Shown here: positions 41,736-49,968 of the stretch, piece by piece
Numbering within the stretch: the first letter of the stretch is position 1
How the letters are laid out: each line of letters opens with the position of its first letter
Assembly (NCBI GenBank): GCA_045114775.1
Contig: JBGULC010000012.1
Location: 165,462 to 229,461 of the forward strand
DNA length: 64,000 nucleotides
Direction of reading: 5' to 3'
From: UBA3792 sp045114775
GTDB taxonomy: Bacteria > Bacillota > Clostridia > Christensenellales > CAG-138
Notes under the pieces: generated by a model
What the model saw: only the letters and a program-made list of their open reading frames with translations
What the model was told of the DNA's origin: nothing
Database searches by the model: none
Position numbers and translations under genes: made by a program

Positions 41736-43339
41736 GGTTTTTCTCCTTTGATTTTATGATGTTGTGCCGCCCCGATAAAGCCGAGGAACAGCGGATGCGG
41801 TTTGTTCGGTCTGCTCTTGAATTCCGGATGATACTGCACGCCGATATAAAACGGCAGGTCGGTGATCTCTGCGGCTTCCGCAAGGCGTCCGTCCGGTGAA
41901 ACGCCCGAAAAGGTCAGCCCCTCATCGGAAAGTCGCTGTCGGAATTCATTGTTGAGCTCATAGCGGTGTCTGTGCCGCTCCGCGATCGCATCCAGCGCAT
42001 AGCAGCGGGAAAGCGTCGTACCGGGCTGCACGACGCACGGATAGCTGCCGAGCCGCAGCGTGCCGCCCTTGTCGATCTCGTCGCTCTGTCCCGGCATGAA
42101 GTCGATGACCTTGTGCGCGCTTTCCGGATCGAACTCGCCGGAGTTCGCGTCCGCCCAGCCGAGGACGTTTCGCGCATACTCAATGCACAGGATCTGCATC
42201 CCGAGACAGATGCCGAAATACGGAAGGCCGTGCGTTCTCGCATAGCCCGCCGCTTCGATCATGCCCTCGATCCCGCGGCTGCCGAAACCGCCGGGAACCA
42301 ATATCCCGTCGACGTCTTTTACGTCGTCCGGCGTAAACGTCTCCGAGTCGATCCACCGGATACCTACCGAAACGCCGCGCGCGTAGCCCGCGTGCTTCAG
42401 CGCCTCGACGATCGAAAGGTACGCGTCGTGCAGCTGCGTATATTTGCCGACGATCGCAACCGAAACGGACCCGGTCGGATGCTTGACGCGCTCGACCATC
42501 TCCCGCCATTCGGAAAGATCCGGCTCCGGCGCGGAAAGGTGCAGCTTGCGCAGCACGATATCGGAGAAATGCGCCTGCTCGAGGTACAGCGGTGCTTCAT
42601 AGAGCGTGTCGAGTGTCAGGTTTTCGATCACGCAGTCGCGGTCCACGTTGCAGAAATGCGCGATCTTCTCAAAGATCCCGTCGTCCGTGATCGGCTCGTC
42701 GCAGCGCAGCACGAGGACGTCGGGCGTAATGCCCATGCCCAGAAGCTCCTTCACGGAATGCTGCGTCGGCTTGGATTTATGCTCGCCGCTCGCCTTGAGG
42801 TAGGGAACAAGCGTGACATGAATGTAGATTGCGTTGTCCCGTCCGACCTCGCGGCCCACCTGCCGGATCGCTTCGAGAAACGGCTGTCCCTCGATGTCGC
42901 CGATCGTACCGCCGACCTCGGTGATCACGATATCCGCGTCCGTCTTCTCGCCGACGCGGTAAATGAAGCGCTTGATCTCGTCGGTGATATGCGGGATCGT
43001 CTGCACCGTCTTGCCGAGATACCCGCCCTGCCGCTCGCGCGCAAGCACGTTCGCGTAGACCTTGCCGGTCGTCAGGTTCGAGTAGCGGTTCAGGTCCTCG
43101 TCGATAAAGCGTTCATAGTGTCCGAGGTCGAGGTCGGTCTCCGCGCCGTCCTCTGTTACGTAGACCTCGCCGTGCTGATAGGGGCTCATCGTGCCCGGAT
43201 CGACGTTGATGTACGGATCCAGCTTCTGCGCCGCTACCTTGAAGCCGCGCGCCTTCAGAAGCCGTCCCAAAGACGCCGCCGTTATGCCTTTGCCGAGGCC
43301 CGATACCACGCCGCCGGTCACAAAAATGTACTTCTTCAT
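41732..43339 (-). CDS. pyrG: CTP synthase
   Basis: A 535-residue enzyme that aminates UTP to CTP with glutamine. The N-terminal synthetase domain begins KYIFVTGGVVSGLGKGITAASLG and has DPGTMSPYQHGEV and EVGGTIGDIEGQPFLEAIRQ. The C-terminal class I amidotransferase domain has GICLGMQ (Cys nucleophile) and QYHPEFKSRP (catalytic His and Glu). First gene of pyrG-glnA-glmS. Confidence 0.99.
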   Translation of the reverse strand: MKKYIFVTGGVVSGLGKGITAASLGRLLKARGFKVAAQKLDPYINVDPGTMSPYQHGEVYVTEDGAETDLDLGHYERFIDEDLNRYSNLTTGKVYANVLARERQGGYLGKTVQTIPHITDEIKRFIYRVGEKTDADIVITEVGGTIGDIEGQPFLEAIRQVGREVGRDNAIYIHVTLVPYLKASGEHKSKPTQHSVKELLGMGITPDVLVLRCDEPITDDGIFEKIAHFCNVDRDCVIENLTLDTLYEAPLYLEQAHFSDIVLRKLHLSAPEPDLSEWREMVERVKHPTGSVSVAIVGKYTQLHDAYLSIVEALKHAGYARGVSVGIRWIDSETFTPDDVKDVDGILVPGGFGSRGIEGMIEAAGYARTHGLPYFGICLGMQILCIEYARNVLGWADANSGEFDPESAHKVIDFMPGQSDEIDKGGTLRLGSYPCVVQPGTTLSRCYALDAIAERHRHRYELNNEFRQRLSDEGLTFSGVSPDGRLAEAAEITDLPFYIGVQYHPEFKSRPNKPHPLFLGFIGAAQHHKIKGEKP

Positions 43340-43513
43340 ACCCTTCCTCCTGCGTTTTCCGTAAAGAGAGAGACGCCCGCCCGAGGGGAGTTTTCCCCGC
43401 GGATGGACGCCTGTCGTTCATCTTCGTTTGCATCGTCGATATGACGCGTATTCGGTTCGGTTCGCCTTGCTGTCCGTTTCGGCGATATATCATATACAAA
43501 AAACATGTCACAG

Positions 43514-43542
43514 ATTATATGCTTTTCTCATCCGTTTGTCAA
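43514..43542 (-). promoter_or_regulatory. Consensus promoter of pyrG-glnA-glmS
   Basis: Minus-strand TTGACA, 17-base spacer, TATAAT: the exact sigma-A consensus. The leader is about 165 bases and contains GGGG-AAAACT-CCCC with flanking CCG/CGG, a possible stem. The initial transcribed sequence is not the GGGC seen in CTP-regulated pyrG attenuation. The rest of the 43340-43656 gap shows no gene. Confidence 0.92.
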
Positions 43543-43656
43543 TACTTTTTTTCGAAAAAAATATATGAACGGAACCGCAAAAGCATACGCCGCGCCTTTC
43601 GGCAGAAGAAAGCGCGGTTTGCCTCGCGGAAAGCGCGGTGACCGGATCTCCGGCGG

Positions 43657-44472
43657 TTACCGTGACAGATAACCTTCCCGTGCCGTGACGCCGAAGTGGA
43701 CCTCAAGCTCGTGCATCTGCGCGTCTGTGATCGTGTTTTTAAGCGGAAGGTGCGCGATCTTCATGTAGATTTCAGCAGCTTTTTCGGCGGTTTCGATCAG
43801 CCCGAAGGTCTCGTCAAGGTCCTTGCCCGCGCCGTAAACGCCGTGCTGCGCCCAGACGACCAGACGCGCTGTCTCCATCTTCTTTGCGGTGGCTTCGCCG
43901 ATCTCATTGGTGCCGCAGAGCATCCACGGCAACACGTTCACGCCGTCCGGGAACACCACGATGCATTCGGTGCACATCTGCCAGAGCGTGCGCGTAAACG
44001 CTTTTTCGTCGAGGTCGTGTACATACGTCATCGCAAGGAGATTCGCCGGATGGCAGTGCATGACCACGCGGTTTTCAGGATTAACGCGCATGCGGGCAAT
44101 ATGGCTCATCATATGCGCGGGAAACTCGCTCGTGAATCTGCCGCCGTCCGAAAAGCCCCAGAGGACCTCCGCCTCCGTGCCGTTTTCCGCAAGGCGGACG
44201 ATGCCGAGGTTCTTTGCCGGATCGTACTGCACGTTCTTGAAATACTTGCCCGTGCCGGTGACAAGGAAAATCCTTCCGTTAAGCTCAGGCGCCGTAAAGC
44301 CGGTCGGGATCGTGCGGACGATCGCGGGAAACCGAAAGTATTTCCGCACCTCCGCTTCGTCCAGCAGCATACTGATGTTGCCGCCGTTGCGCTCGTCCCA
44401 GCCATGGTTGTACATGTTCGTCGCCGTGCGGATCATTTCCGTCATAAACGGTGCGTTCAGAATGTTTTTCAT
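43657..44472 (-). CDS. rhaD: L-rhamnulose-1-phosphate aldolase
   Basis: A 271-residue class II aldolase that cleaves L-rhamnulose-1-phosphate to dihydroxyacetone phosphate and lactaldehyde. DERNGGNISMLL, VTGTGKYFKN, VMHCHPANLLAMTY (zinc HxH) and VWAQHGVYGAGKDLDETFGLIETAEKAAEIYM (third zinc His and C-terminal core) are diagnostic. The start at MKNILNAP has AAAGGAA 8 bases upstream. Last gene of the rhamnose operon, separated from rhaA by repeats. Confidence 0.96.
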   Translation of the reverse strand: MKNILNAPFMTEMIRTATNMYNHGWDERNGGNISMLLDEAEVRKYFRFPAIVRTIPTGFTAPELNGRIFLVTGTGKYFKNVQYDPAKNLGIVRLAENGTEAEVLWGFSDGGRFTSEFPAHMMSHIARMRVNPENRVVMHCHPANLLAMTYVHDLDEKAFTRTLWQMCTECIVVFPDGVNVLPWMLCGTNEIGEATAKKMETARLVVWAQHGVYGAGKDLDETFGLIETAEKAAEIYMKIAHLPLKNTITDAQMHELEVHFGVTAREGYLSR

Positions 44473-44483
44473 AATTCTATTCC

Positions 44484-44507
44484 TTTCATGCGCGTCAGCG
44501 CAATTCA
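44484..44507. repeat. Single small-hairpin unit, ATTCA type
   Basis: TTTCA, TGCGC-GTCA-GCGCA, ATTCA, leading directly into the reverse two-hairpin unit that follows. Confidence 0.6.
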
Positions 44508-44508
44508 T

Positions 44509-44692
44509 TGACAACCCTTCCGACAGCCTTGCTCCGCTTCGGCTGCCGCCTCCCCTTGCACAGGGGAGGCATGCGTTTTAGCATGCTCGGATTCATAAAT
44601 CGATGCATACGTACAAGATACGCAAGATGTGTTCAATCCCTTGGCTCCCCTGTGCAAGGGGAGCTGTCGGCGTATGCCGACTGAGGGGTTGT
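44509..44692. repeat. Paired two-hairpin repeat units, head-to-head
   Basis: Reverse unit 44509-44573 (CAACCC tail, AGCC..GGCT second stem, CCTCCCC..GGGGAGG) and forward unit 44641-44692 (CTCCCCT..AGGGGAG, TCGGC-GTAT-GCCGA, tail CTGAGGGGTTGT). Between them about 65 bases of unrelated sequence. Located between rhaA and rhaD. Confidence 0.78.
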
Positions 44693-44704
44693 CCGTCGCT
44701 CGCG

Positions 44705-45955
44705 TCATTTCCTTGTTGATAAAACCTGCTTTTCGTATTGTTCGATCTCCGGGTACCATGCGCCGTCGACCGGGCGGCTGCATCTCTTACAATACTCGTT
44801 CCACACCTCGCCGAACGGCAGGGTCTTCAGCTCCTCCTGCAGCGCCATGAGCTTGCTGAAGTTGCCCTTGTCCTGCAGGGCTTTCAGTTCGCGGTTCGGC
44901 TGCAAGAGCGCGAACAGCAGCGCCTTCTGCACATTGCGGAAGCCGGTGACCCACGCCGCAATACGGTTGATGCTGGCGTCAAAATAGTCGAGCGCGATAT
45001 GTACGCGGTCGAGCCCGCAGCGCACGATCTCGCGCGCAATCTCCCTTGTCTCGTCGTCGAACAGGACCACGTGGTCGCTGTCCCAACGGATCGGCCGCGT
45101 GACGTGCAGCGCGATCTCCGGGAAAAACGCGAGCAGCGCCGGGATCTTGTCGCTCACGACCTCGGTCGGGTGGTAGTGTCCGTTGTCCATCAGCGGGATG
45201 CACTTATCCTTGTGCATCGCGGCATAGGAGAGCGCAAACTCGCCGCTGCCCACGGTGTACGCCTCGACGCCGATGCCGAAAACCTTTGACTCGATGCACG
45301 GCTTGACCTTATTGAAATCATACGGCTCTTCGAGGATCTCGTCAATACTCTCTTTATAGCGCACGCGCGGTCCCATGCGGTCGGCGGGAATGTCCTTAAA
45401 ACCGTCGCCGGTCCAGATGTTCATCACGCAGGGCTCGCCCAATTCTTCCGCAAGGTAACTTGAAATGCGGATGCACGCCTTGCCGTGCTCGATCCAGAAG
45501 CGGCGCGTGTCCGCATTCGGGCTCGACAGCGTCAGCGGATCGCAGTTCGGATGGGAAAAGAACGTCGGGTTGAAGTCGCAGCCGAGGCCCCGCTCTTTGC
45601 AGAACCGCACCCACTTTTCAAAATGCTTCGGCTCCAGTTTATCGCGGTCCGCCCATGCGCCGTCCTCAAAGATCGCGTAGCTTGCGTGCAGATTCATCTT
45701 GGGTTTGCCCGGAATGAGGCTCAAAACCTTGTCGAGGTCCTGCATCAGCTCTTCGGGCGTTCTTGCTCTGCCCGGATAGTTGCCGGTCGTCTGAATGCCG
45801 CCGGTCAGGGGCTTATTCGGGTCGGTATCGAAGCCGCGCACGTCGTCGCCCTGCCAGCAATGCAGGGAAACGGGCACGGTCTTTAAGGTCTCGATTGCCT
45901 GTTCCGCATCCACGCCGTATGCGGCGTATGCTGCTTTTGCTTCCGTAAAACTCAT
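44705..45955 (-). CDS. rhaA: L-rhamnose isomerase
   Basis: A 416-residue isomerase converting L-rhamnose to L-rhamnulose. VSLHCWQGDDVRGFD near the N-terminus, NLHASYA, GLGCDFNPTFFSHP, and MDNGHYHPTEVVSDKI with HVTRPIRWDSDHVVLFDDE (manganese ligands) define RhaA. The start at MSFTEAK is backed by GGAGGAAGG. It lies between two repeat clusters, unlike the other operon genes, which overlap. Confidence 0.97.
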   Translation of the reverse strand: MSFTEAKAAYAAYGVDAEQAIETLKTVPVSLHCWQGDDVRGFDTDPNKPLTGGIQTTGNYPGRARTPEELMQDLDKVLSLIPGKPKMNLHASYAIFEDGAWADRDKLEPKHFEKWVRFCKERGLGCDFNPTFFSHPNCDPLTLSSPNADTRRFWIEHGKACIRISSYLAEELGEPCVMNIWTGDGFKDIPADRMGPRVRYKESIDEILEEPYDFNKVKPCIESKVFGIGVEAYTVGSGEFALSYAAMHKDKCIPLMDNGHYHPTEVVSDKIPALLAFFPEIALHVTRPIRWDSDHVVLFDDETREIAREIVRCGLDRVHIALDYFDASINRIAAWVTGFRNVQKALLFALLQPNRELKALQDKGNFSKLMALQEELKTLPFGEVWNEYCKRCSRPVDGAWYPEIEQYEKQVLSTRK

Positions 45956-45975
45956 ATTCCTTCCTCCGTTTGATT

Positions 45976-46031
45976 CTTCATGGCAAAGCCAATTCATGTT
46001 CGTCAGAACAATTCATGCGCGTCAGCGCAAT
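45976..46031. repeat. Small-hairpin array with ATTCA linkers
   Basis: Three modules in a row: TGGC-AAA-GCCA (45981-45991), TGTTC-GTCA-GAACA (45997-46010) and TGCGC-GTCA-GCGCA (46016-46029), joined by ATTCA. Stems differ, linker is constant. Confidence 0.82.
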
Positions 46032-46035
46032 TGAT

Positions 46036-46156
46036 AACAACCCTTCCGTCAGGCTTCGCCTGCCACCTCCCCTTACACAGGGGAGGCAAATTGCTTGAGT
46101 CTTTGGGCTCCCCTGTGCAAGGGAAGCTGTCACCGTTAGGTGACTGAGGGGTTGTC
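46036..46156. repeat. Paired two-hairpin repeat units, head-to-head, entering rhaB
   Basis: Reverse unit 46036-46087 (AACAACCC tail, CAGGC-TTC-GCCTG, CCTCCCC..GGGGAGG) and forward unit 46103-46156 (GGCTCCCCTGTGCAAGGGAAGC, TCACC-GTTA-GGTGA, tail CTGAGGGGTTGT). The forward unit overlaps the last 20 or so bases of rhaB and supplies its stop codon. Confidence 0.8.
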
Positions 46157-47422
46157 TGCCCTCATTTGCACCTTGAGATTTCCGAGCGCCGTTGCCTCGA
46201 TCGACAGGGCGATCACCTGTTTTCCGGTCGTTTCTTCGGTCAGGCGGTTCAGAAAGCCGTTTTTCGCGCCGCCGCCGACGATGTACAGTTTATCGTAAGT
46301 CCGTCCCGTGTTGCGCTCCAGCTCCTCGATCGCCGTTTGATAGGACAGCGCAAGGGATCGGTACGCGCAACGGAAGTAATCCCCCGCGGCCTTCGGCCTT
46401 TGGATCAGCGCGGAATCGAACGCGATCCGCATGGACTCCGGCGCAAGGAATGCCGCAGCGTTGGCGTCGACTGTCTCGTCGAACGCGCTCGCCTCCGCCT
46501 CCGCTGTGATCTCACTCCAAGCTTTATCCGGGCACAGCTCGGCGCGCAGTCGATTGACGAGCCACATGCCCATAATGTTTTTCTGATACCGGTTGTAACC
46601 TACGCCGCCTTCATTGGACCAGTTTTTCGCCTCGCTTGTTTCATCCGTGATCGGCTTCGGCGTTTTGACGCCCAATAAGCTCCATGTGCCGGAGGAAATG
46701 TACGGCGCGTTCCCGTCCATCGGGATCCCCTCGACCGCGCTGCCGGTGTCGTGTGTGGCGCAGAGAACGACCCGAATGCCGTCATACGTGCCGATTTGCG
46801 TCCCCGGCTGCTGCAGCTTATGAAATAAATGCTTCGGGAGGTCCAGCGCCGCGATGATCGCAGGATCGTACTCCCCCGTCTTTACGCCGACCATGCCGGT
46901 GGTCGTGGCGTTGGTGTACTCATGCGATTTGACGCCGCAGAGCCGATACAGCAGGTACTCCGGGATCATCAGAAAATCGGTCGCCGCTTCAAGCCGCCCC
47001 GATTCTTTGTCCGCATAGAGCTGATAGATCGTATTGAACGGCTGAAACTGGATGCCGGTACGCCGGTAAAGCTCGGAGAACGGCATGCGCGCGTGGACCC
47101 GATCAAGCGCTGTTTCCGTGCGGTGATCGCGGTAGGCATAGACCGGTCGGATCGCTTCATCGCCGTTCATAAGCACATAATCCACGCCCCAGGTGTCGAT
47201 CGAAAGGCTTTCGATCTGCGGGTATTTCTCCTTCGCAAGCGCAATGCCCTTCTTTACATGCGCAGACAGCGCGTCAATGTCCCAGATCAAGTGCCCGTCC
47301 CGCTCAGTCACGCCGTTCGGGAAGCGGTAGACCTCATCGGTTTTCCACGCACCGTTTTCAATCCGACCTACGATATGCCGACCGCTCGACGCGCCGATGT
47401 CGATCGCAAGAACCCGTTTCAT
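46136..47422 (-). CDS. rhaB: Rhamnulokinase
   Basis: A 428-residue FGGY-family kinase phosphorylating L-rhamnulose. LAIDIGASSGRH starts the first ATPase motif, SLSIDTWGVDYVLMN and the DTGSAVEGIP segment follow, and GGGAKNGFLNRLTEETTGKQV marks the second domain. It overlaps the rhamnosidase gene by 4 bases. The final residues DNPSVT and the stop are encoded inside a repeat unit, so the natural C-terminus may have been altered by the insertion. Confidence 0.95.
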   Translation of the reverse strand: MKRVLAIDIGASSGRHIVGRIENGAWKTDEVYRFPNGVTERDGHLIWDIDALSAHVKKGIALAKEKYPQIESLSIDTWGVDYVLMNGDEAIRPVYAYRDHRTETALDRVHARMPFSELYRRTGIQFQPFNTIYQLYADKESGRLEAATDFLMIPEYLLYRLCGVKSHEYTNATTTGMVGVKTGEYDPAIIAALDLPKHLFHKLQQPGTQIGTYDGIRVVLCATHDTGSAVEGIPMDGNAPYISSGTWSLLGVKTPKPITDETSEAKNWSNEGGVGYNRYQKNIMGMWLVNRLRAELCPDKAWSEITAEAEASAFDETVDANAAAFLAPESMRIAFDSALIQRPKAAGDYFRCAYRSLALSYQTAIEELERNTGRTYDKLYIVGGGAKNGFLNRLTEETTGKQVIALSIEATALGNLKVQMRADNPSVT

Positions 47423-49968
47423 GCTTCCTCCGTGTAAAAATGCAATCCCGCGCCGACCGTTTCCGTTCTGCCGGAGAGGAGTCTGATCTCCGCCTCGCAG
47501 TTCGCGGGAACGTCGACCGTATAGGTCGTTTTGCCGTCCTTCCGTTCCCAGCCGCTCTTGATTCTGCCGAACACGCTGTTATACGACGCTTCCGCGTGCG
47601 TGAACTGCCCGCCCGGCTGCGGCGCGACCGTGAAGTGATTCTCGCCGTCGACCCGGATCCCGCACATCGTCGTGAACAGCCATTCGACGACCGCGCCCTT
47701 GGAATAATGGTTCAGGGAGCCGATCCCGCCCTTCGCGCCCGCAGGGCCTTCCCACGCTTCCCAGATCGTGGACGCGCCGGCTTTCGGCATCGAAAGCCAG
47801 CCGGGGATCTCCTCGTTTTCGAGGAGCCGATACGCCGCCTCGATATCGTACGACGCGAGCACGTACAGGATCAGCGGCGTCGAGAGAAACCCCGTGCCGA
47901 GCCGCCAGCCGTAGTGCTCCAGCGCTTCGATCAGGCGCTTCTTCGCAAACGCGGTCTGTTTTTCGTCCAGAAGATCGAAGTACAGCGGACGGACGAGCTG
48001 CGCCTGCCGATCGGTGTCGAGCTTGAACGCTTCGGTTTTGACGAGTTCGCGGTACGCCGCCTTGCAGCCGTCGCTGTAGGTCTGAAACTCCTCTGCGTCC
48101 TTCTCATGCCCGAGCCGCTTTGCGATCTTTGCCATCAGGCCGAGTACATAGCAGGTATAGGCTGTTGAAACCTCCGGATGCGGCGCGACGAAGTCCTGCC
48201 AGTGGAAGCCGCCGTCCACGTCGGCAGGCTCCGCCCACTCGCCGTAGCTCTGTCCGCGATTGACGAAATACTTTTTCGCGTCCTTCGGCAGATCATAGCG
48301 TTTTGAGAACAGCGGCATATTCTTGCCGCAGCGCTTTTCCATAAAGCGGGCATAGCGGGCCATGCCGTCGTAGAAGATCTTCAGGATCGAATCGTCCCGA
48401 TTGATTTCGGCATACCGCCACGGGATCAGCACGCCGACGTCCGACCAGCCGACCGAGCCGTTCATCGTCCACATGTAGAAGTCCGCGCCGCCGTCCGGCG
48501 CAATGTGCGGAAGCCGTCCGTTTTTGCGCTGCCAATCATAAACGTCGTGCAGGTACTTCTTTGCAAAGGGCGCAAAATCGAAAAGATAGGACGCCGTCGT
48601 GAAGAACAGCTGCGCGTCGCCGGTCCAGCCGTGACGCTCGCGTGTCGGACAGTCGGTCGGGATATCGAGGTGGTTGCCCTTCGCGGACCAGACCGTGGCC
48701 TCGAAAAGCCTGTTCAGAAGCGAATTTGAGGAGGAAAAGTCCCCCGTGCGCTCAAGGTCGGAATAGACCGCGATCGCCTCGATGTTCTCCGGATCGAGTT
48801 CGACGTCTCCCTCGACCTCGGCATACTGAAAGCCGAACACCGCGAAGGTCGTTTTGTAGTCGTTCATCCCTTCGCCGCATGTAAACTCGATCCTCTGCAG
48901 CGGAGTCGTGTATTTCTTATTGGAAAGCTGAATGTTCTTCTGCGTGAGGTTGCCGGTCTCGTCAAGCATTTCGCCGAACCGCCAGACCATTCGGTCGCCG
49001 ATGTGCGCGTTCACGCGGAACGAGACATAACCTGCGATGTTCTGCCCGAAATCGAGAAGCTTCCTGCCGTTCGGCGCGGTCGTGACCGTCGGGCGGAACC
49101 GCTCGTGCTCGGTCACCGGCACGTTGTTCGATGCGCTCGGCACGACGTCGTGCTTCGTTTCCCTCGCATGGCCGGTATACATCGGCGTACGGAACGCTTC
49201 GACGATCTCGCCGTCCTTGTTGTCTGCAAAGCGGATCGGACCGTCGTTCGACCATTGCCAGCTGCGGTCGGTCCCGATCGTTTCATCCGTGCCGTCCGCA
49301 TAAACGATCTCGAGCTGCAGAAGAAGCTTCGTCTCCGTGCCGTACTGGTTTTTGCGTCCCCACGCGCCGCAGCTTCCGCGATACCACCCGTCCGCAAGCT
49401 GCACCGTCAGCTCGTTTTCGCCCGGATGAAGCAGCTCCGTCACGTCGTAGGTCTGATACTGCACACGTCTGCGGTAGTCCGTATACCCCGGCGCAAAGCA
49501 GAACTTGCCGATCCTTCGACCGTCGAGCCGGGCTTCATAGAGCCCGCATGCCGTCGCGTACAGCCGCGCGGTACGAACGGGCTTTTCGATTTGAACGACC
49601 TTTTTGAAGCAGTCGACCGGACAACGCTCCTTTTTATTCGGCGTATCGTCGCCCGTGATCCAGCTTGCCTGCCAATCGGACGGATCGAGCAATCCCATTT
49701 CGAAGAACGCTTCGCTCCATTCGCCGGGCGCGCCGTTCTCGTCCCAAAGACGGATCCTCCAGTTCACGCGCTCGCGGGAAGCAAGCGACAGCGGGTATTC
49801 GACGTGCATCGCGTCGCTTTCGACTCTGCCGCTGCTCCATTGGTCGCAGACGATCTCGTACGCGGTCTGTTTTTCCCCGCCCTCGCAGTTCCACGAAAGG
49901 CGCGGATGCTGTACGTCGATCCCGATGGGATCGAAAAGGTGTTCGGTTTTCAGACGGATGGCGTTCAT
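47419..49968 (-). CDS. Alpha-L-rhamnosidase (GH78)
   Basis: An 849-residue glycosidase without a signal peptide, hence cytoplasmic. The N-terminal beta domains (Bac_rhamnosid_N type: WQASWITGDDTPNKKE, YATACGLYEARLDGRRIG) are followed by the (alpha/alpha)6 catalytic domain with DCPTRERHGWTGDAQLF, containing the general-acid region, and a later GASTIWEAWEG. A C-terminal beta domain ends the protein. It would release L-rhamnose from imported rhamnosides. Coupled by ATGA overlaps to the esterase before it and rhaB after it. The start at MNAIRLKTEH has GGAGGA 6 bases upstream. Confidence 0.95.
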   Translation of the reverse strand: MNAIRLKTEHLFDPIGIDVQHPRLSWNCEGGEKQTAYEIVCDQWSSGRVESDAMHVEYPLSLASRERVNWRIRLWDENGAPGEWSEAFFEMGLLDPSDWQASWITGDDTPNKKERCPVDCFKKVVQIEKPVRTARLYATACGLYEARLDGRRIGKFCFAPGYTDYRRRVQYQTYDVTELLHPGENELTVQLADGWYRGSCGAWGRKNQYGTETKLLLQLEIVYADGTDETIGTDRSWQWSNDGPIRFADNKDGEIVEAFRTPMYTGHARETKHDVVPSASNNVPVTEHERFRPTVTTAPNGRKLLDFGQNIAGYVSFRVNAHIGDRMVWRFGEMLDETGNLTQKNIQLSNKKYTTPLQRIEFTCGEGMNDYKTTFAVFGFQYAEVEGDVELDPENIEAIAVYSDLERTGDFSSSNSLLNRLFEATVWSAKGNHLDIPTDCPTRERHGWTGDAQLFFTTASYLFDFAPFAKKYLHDVYDWQRKNGRLPHIAPDGGADFYMWTMNGSVGWSDVGVLIPWRYAEINRDDSILKIFYDGMARYARFMEKRCGKNMPLFSKRYDLPKDAKKYFVNRGQSYGEWAEPADVDGGFHWQDFVAPHPEVSTAYTCYVLGLMAKIAKRLGHEKDAEEFQTYSDGCKAAYRELVKTEAFKLDTDRQAQLVRPLYFDLLDEKQTAFAKKRLIEALEHYGWRLGTGFLSTPLILYVLASYDIEAAYRLLENEEIPGWLSMPKAGASTIWEAWEGPAGAKGGIGSLNHYSKGAVVEWLFTTMCGIRVDGENHFTVAPQPGGQFTHAEASYNSVFGRIKSGWERKDGKTTYTVDVPANCEAEIRLLSGRTETVGAGLHFYTEEA

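Noticed and set aside
43340..43500. CTP-dependent reiterative-transcription attenuator of pyrG
   Set aside because: The start of the transcript lacks the GGGC run that this mechanism needs, and no clear terminator pairs with it.
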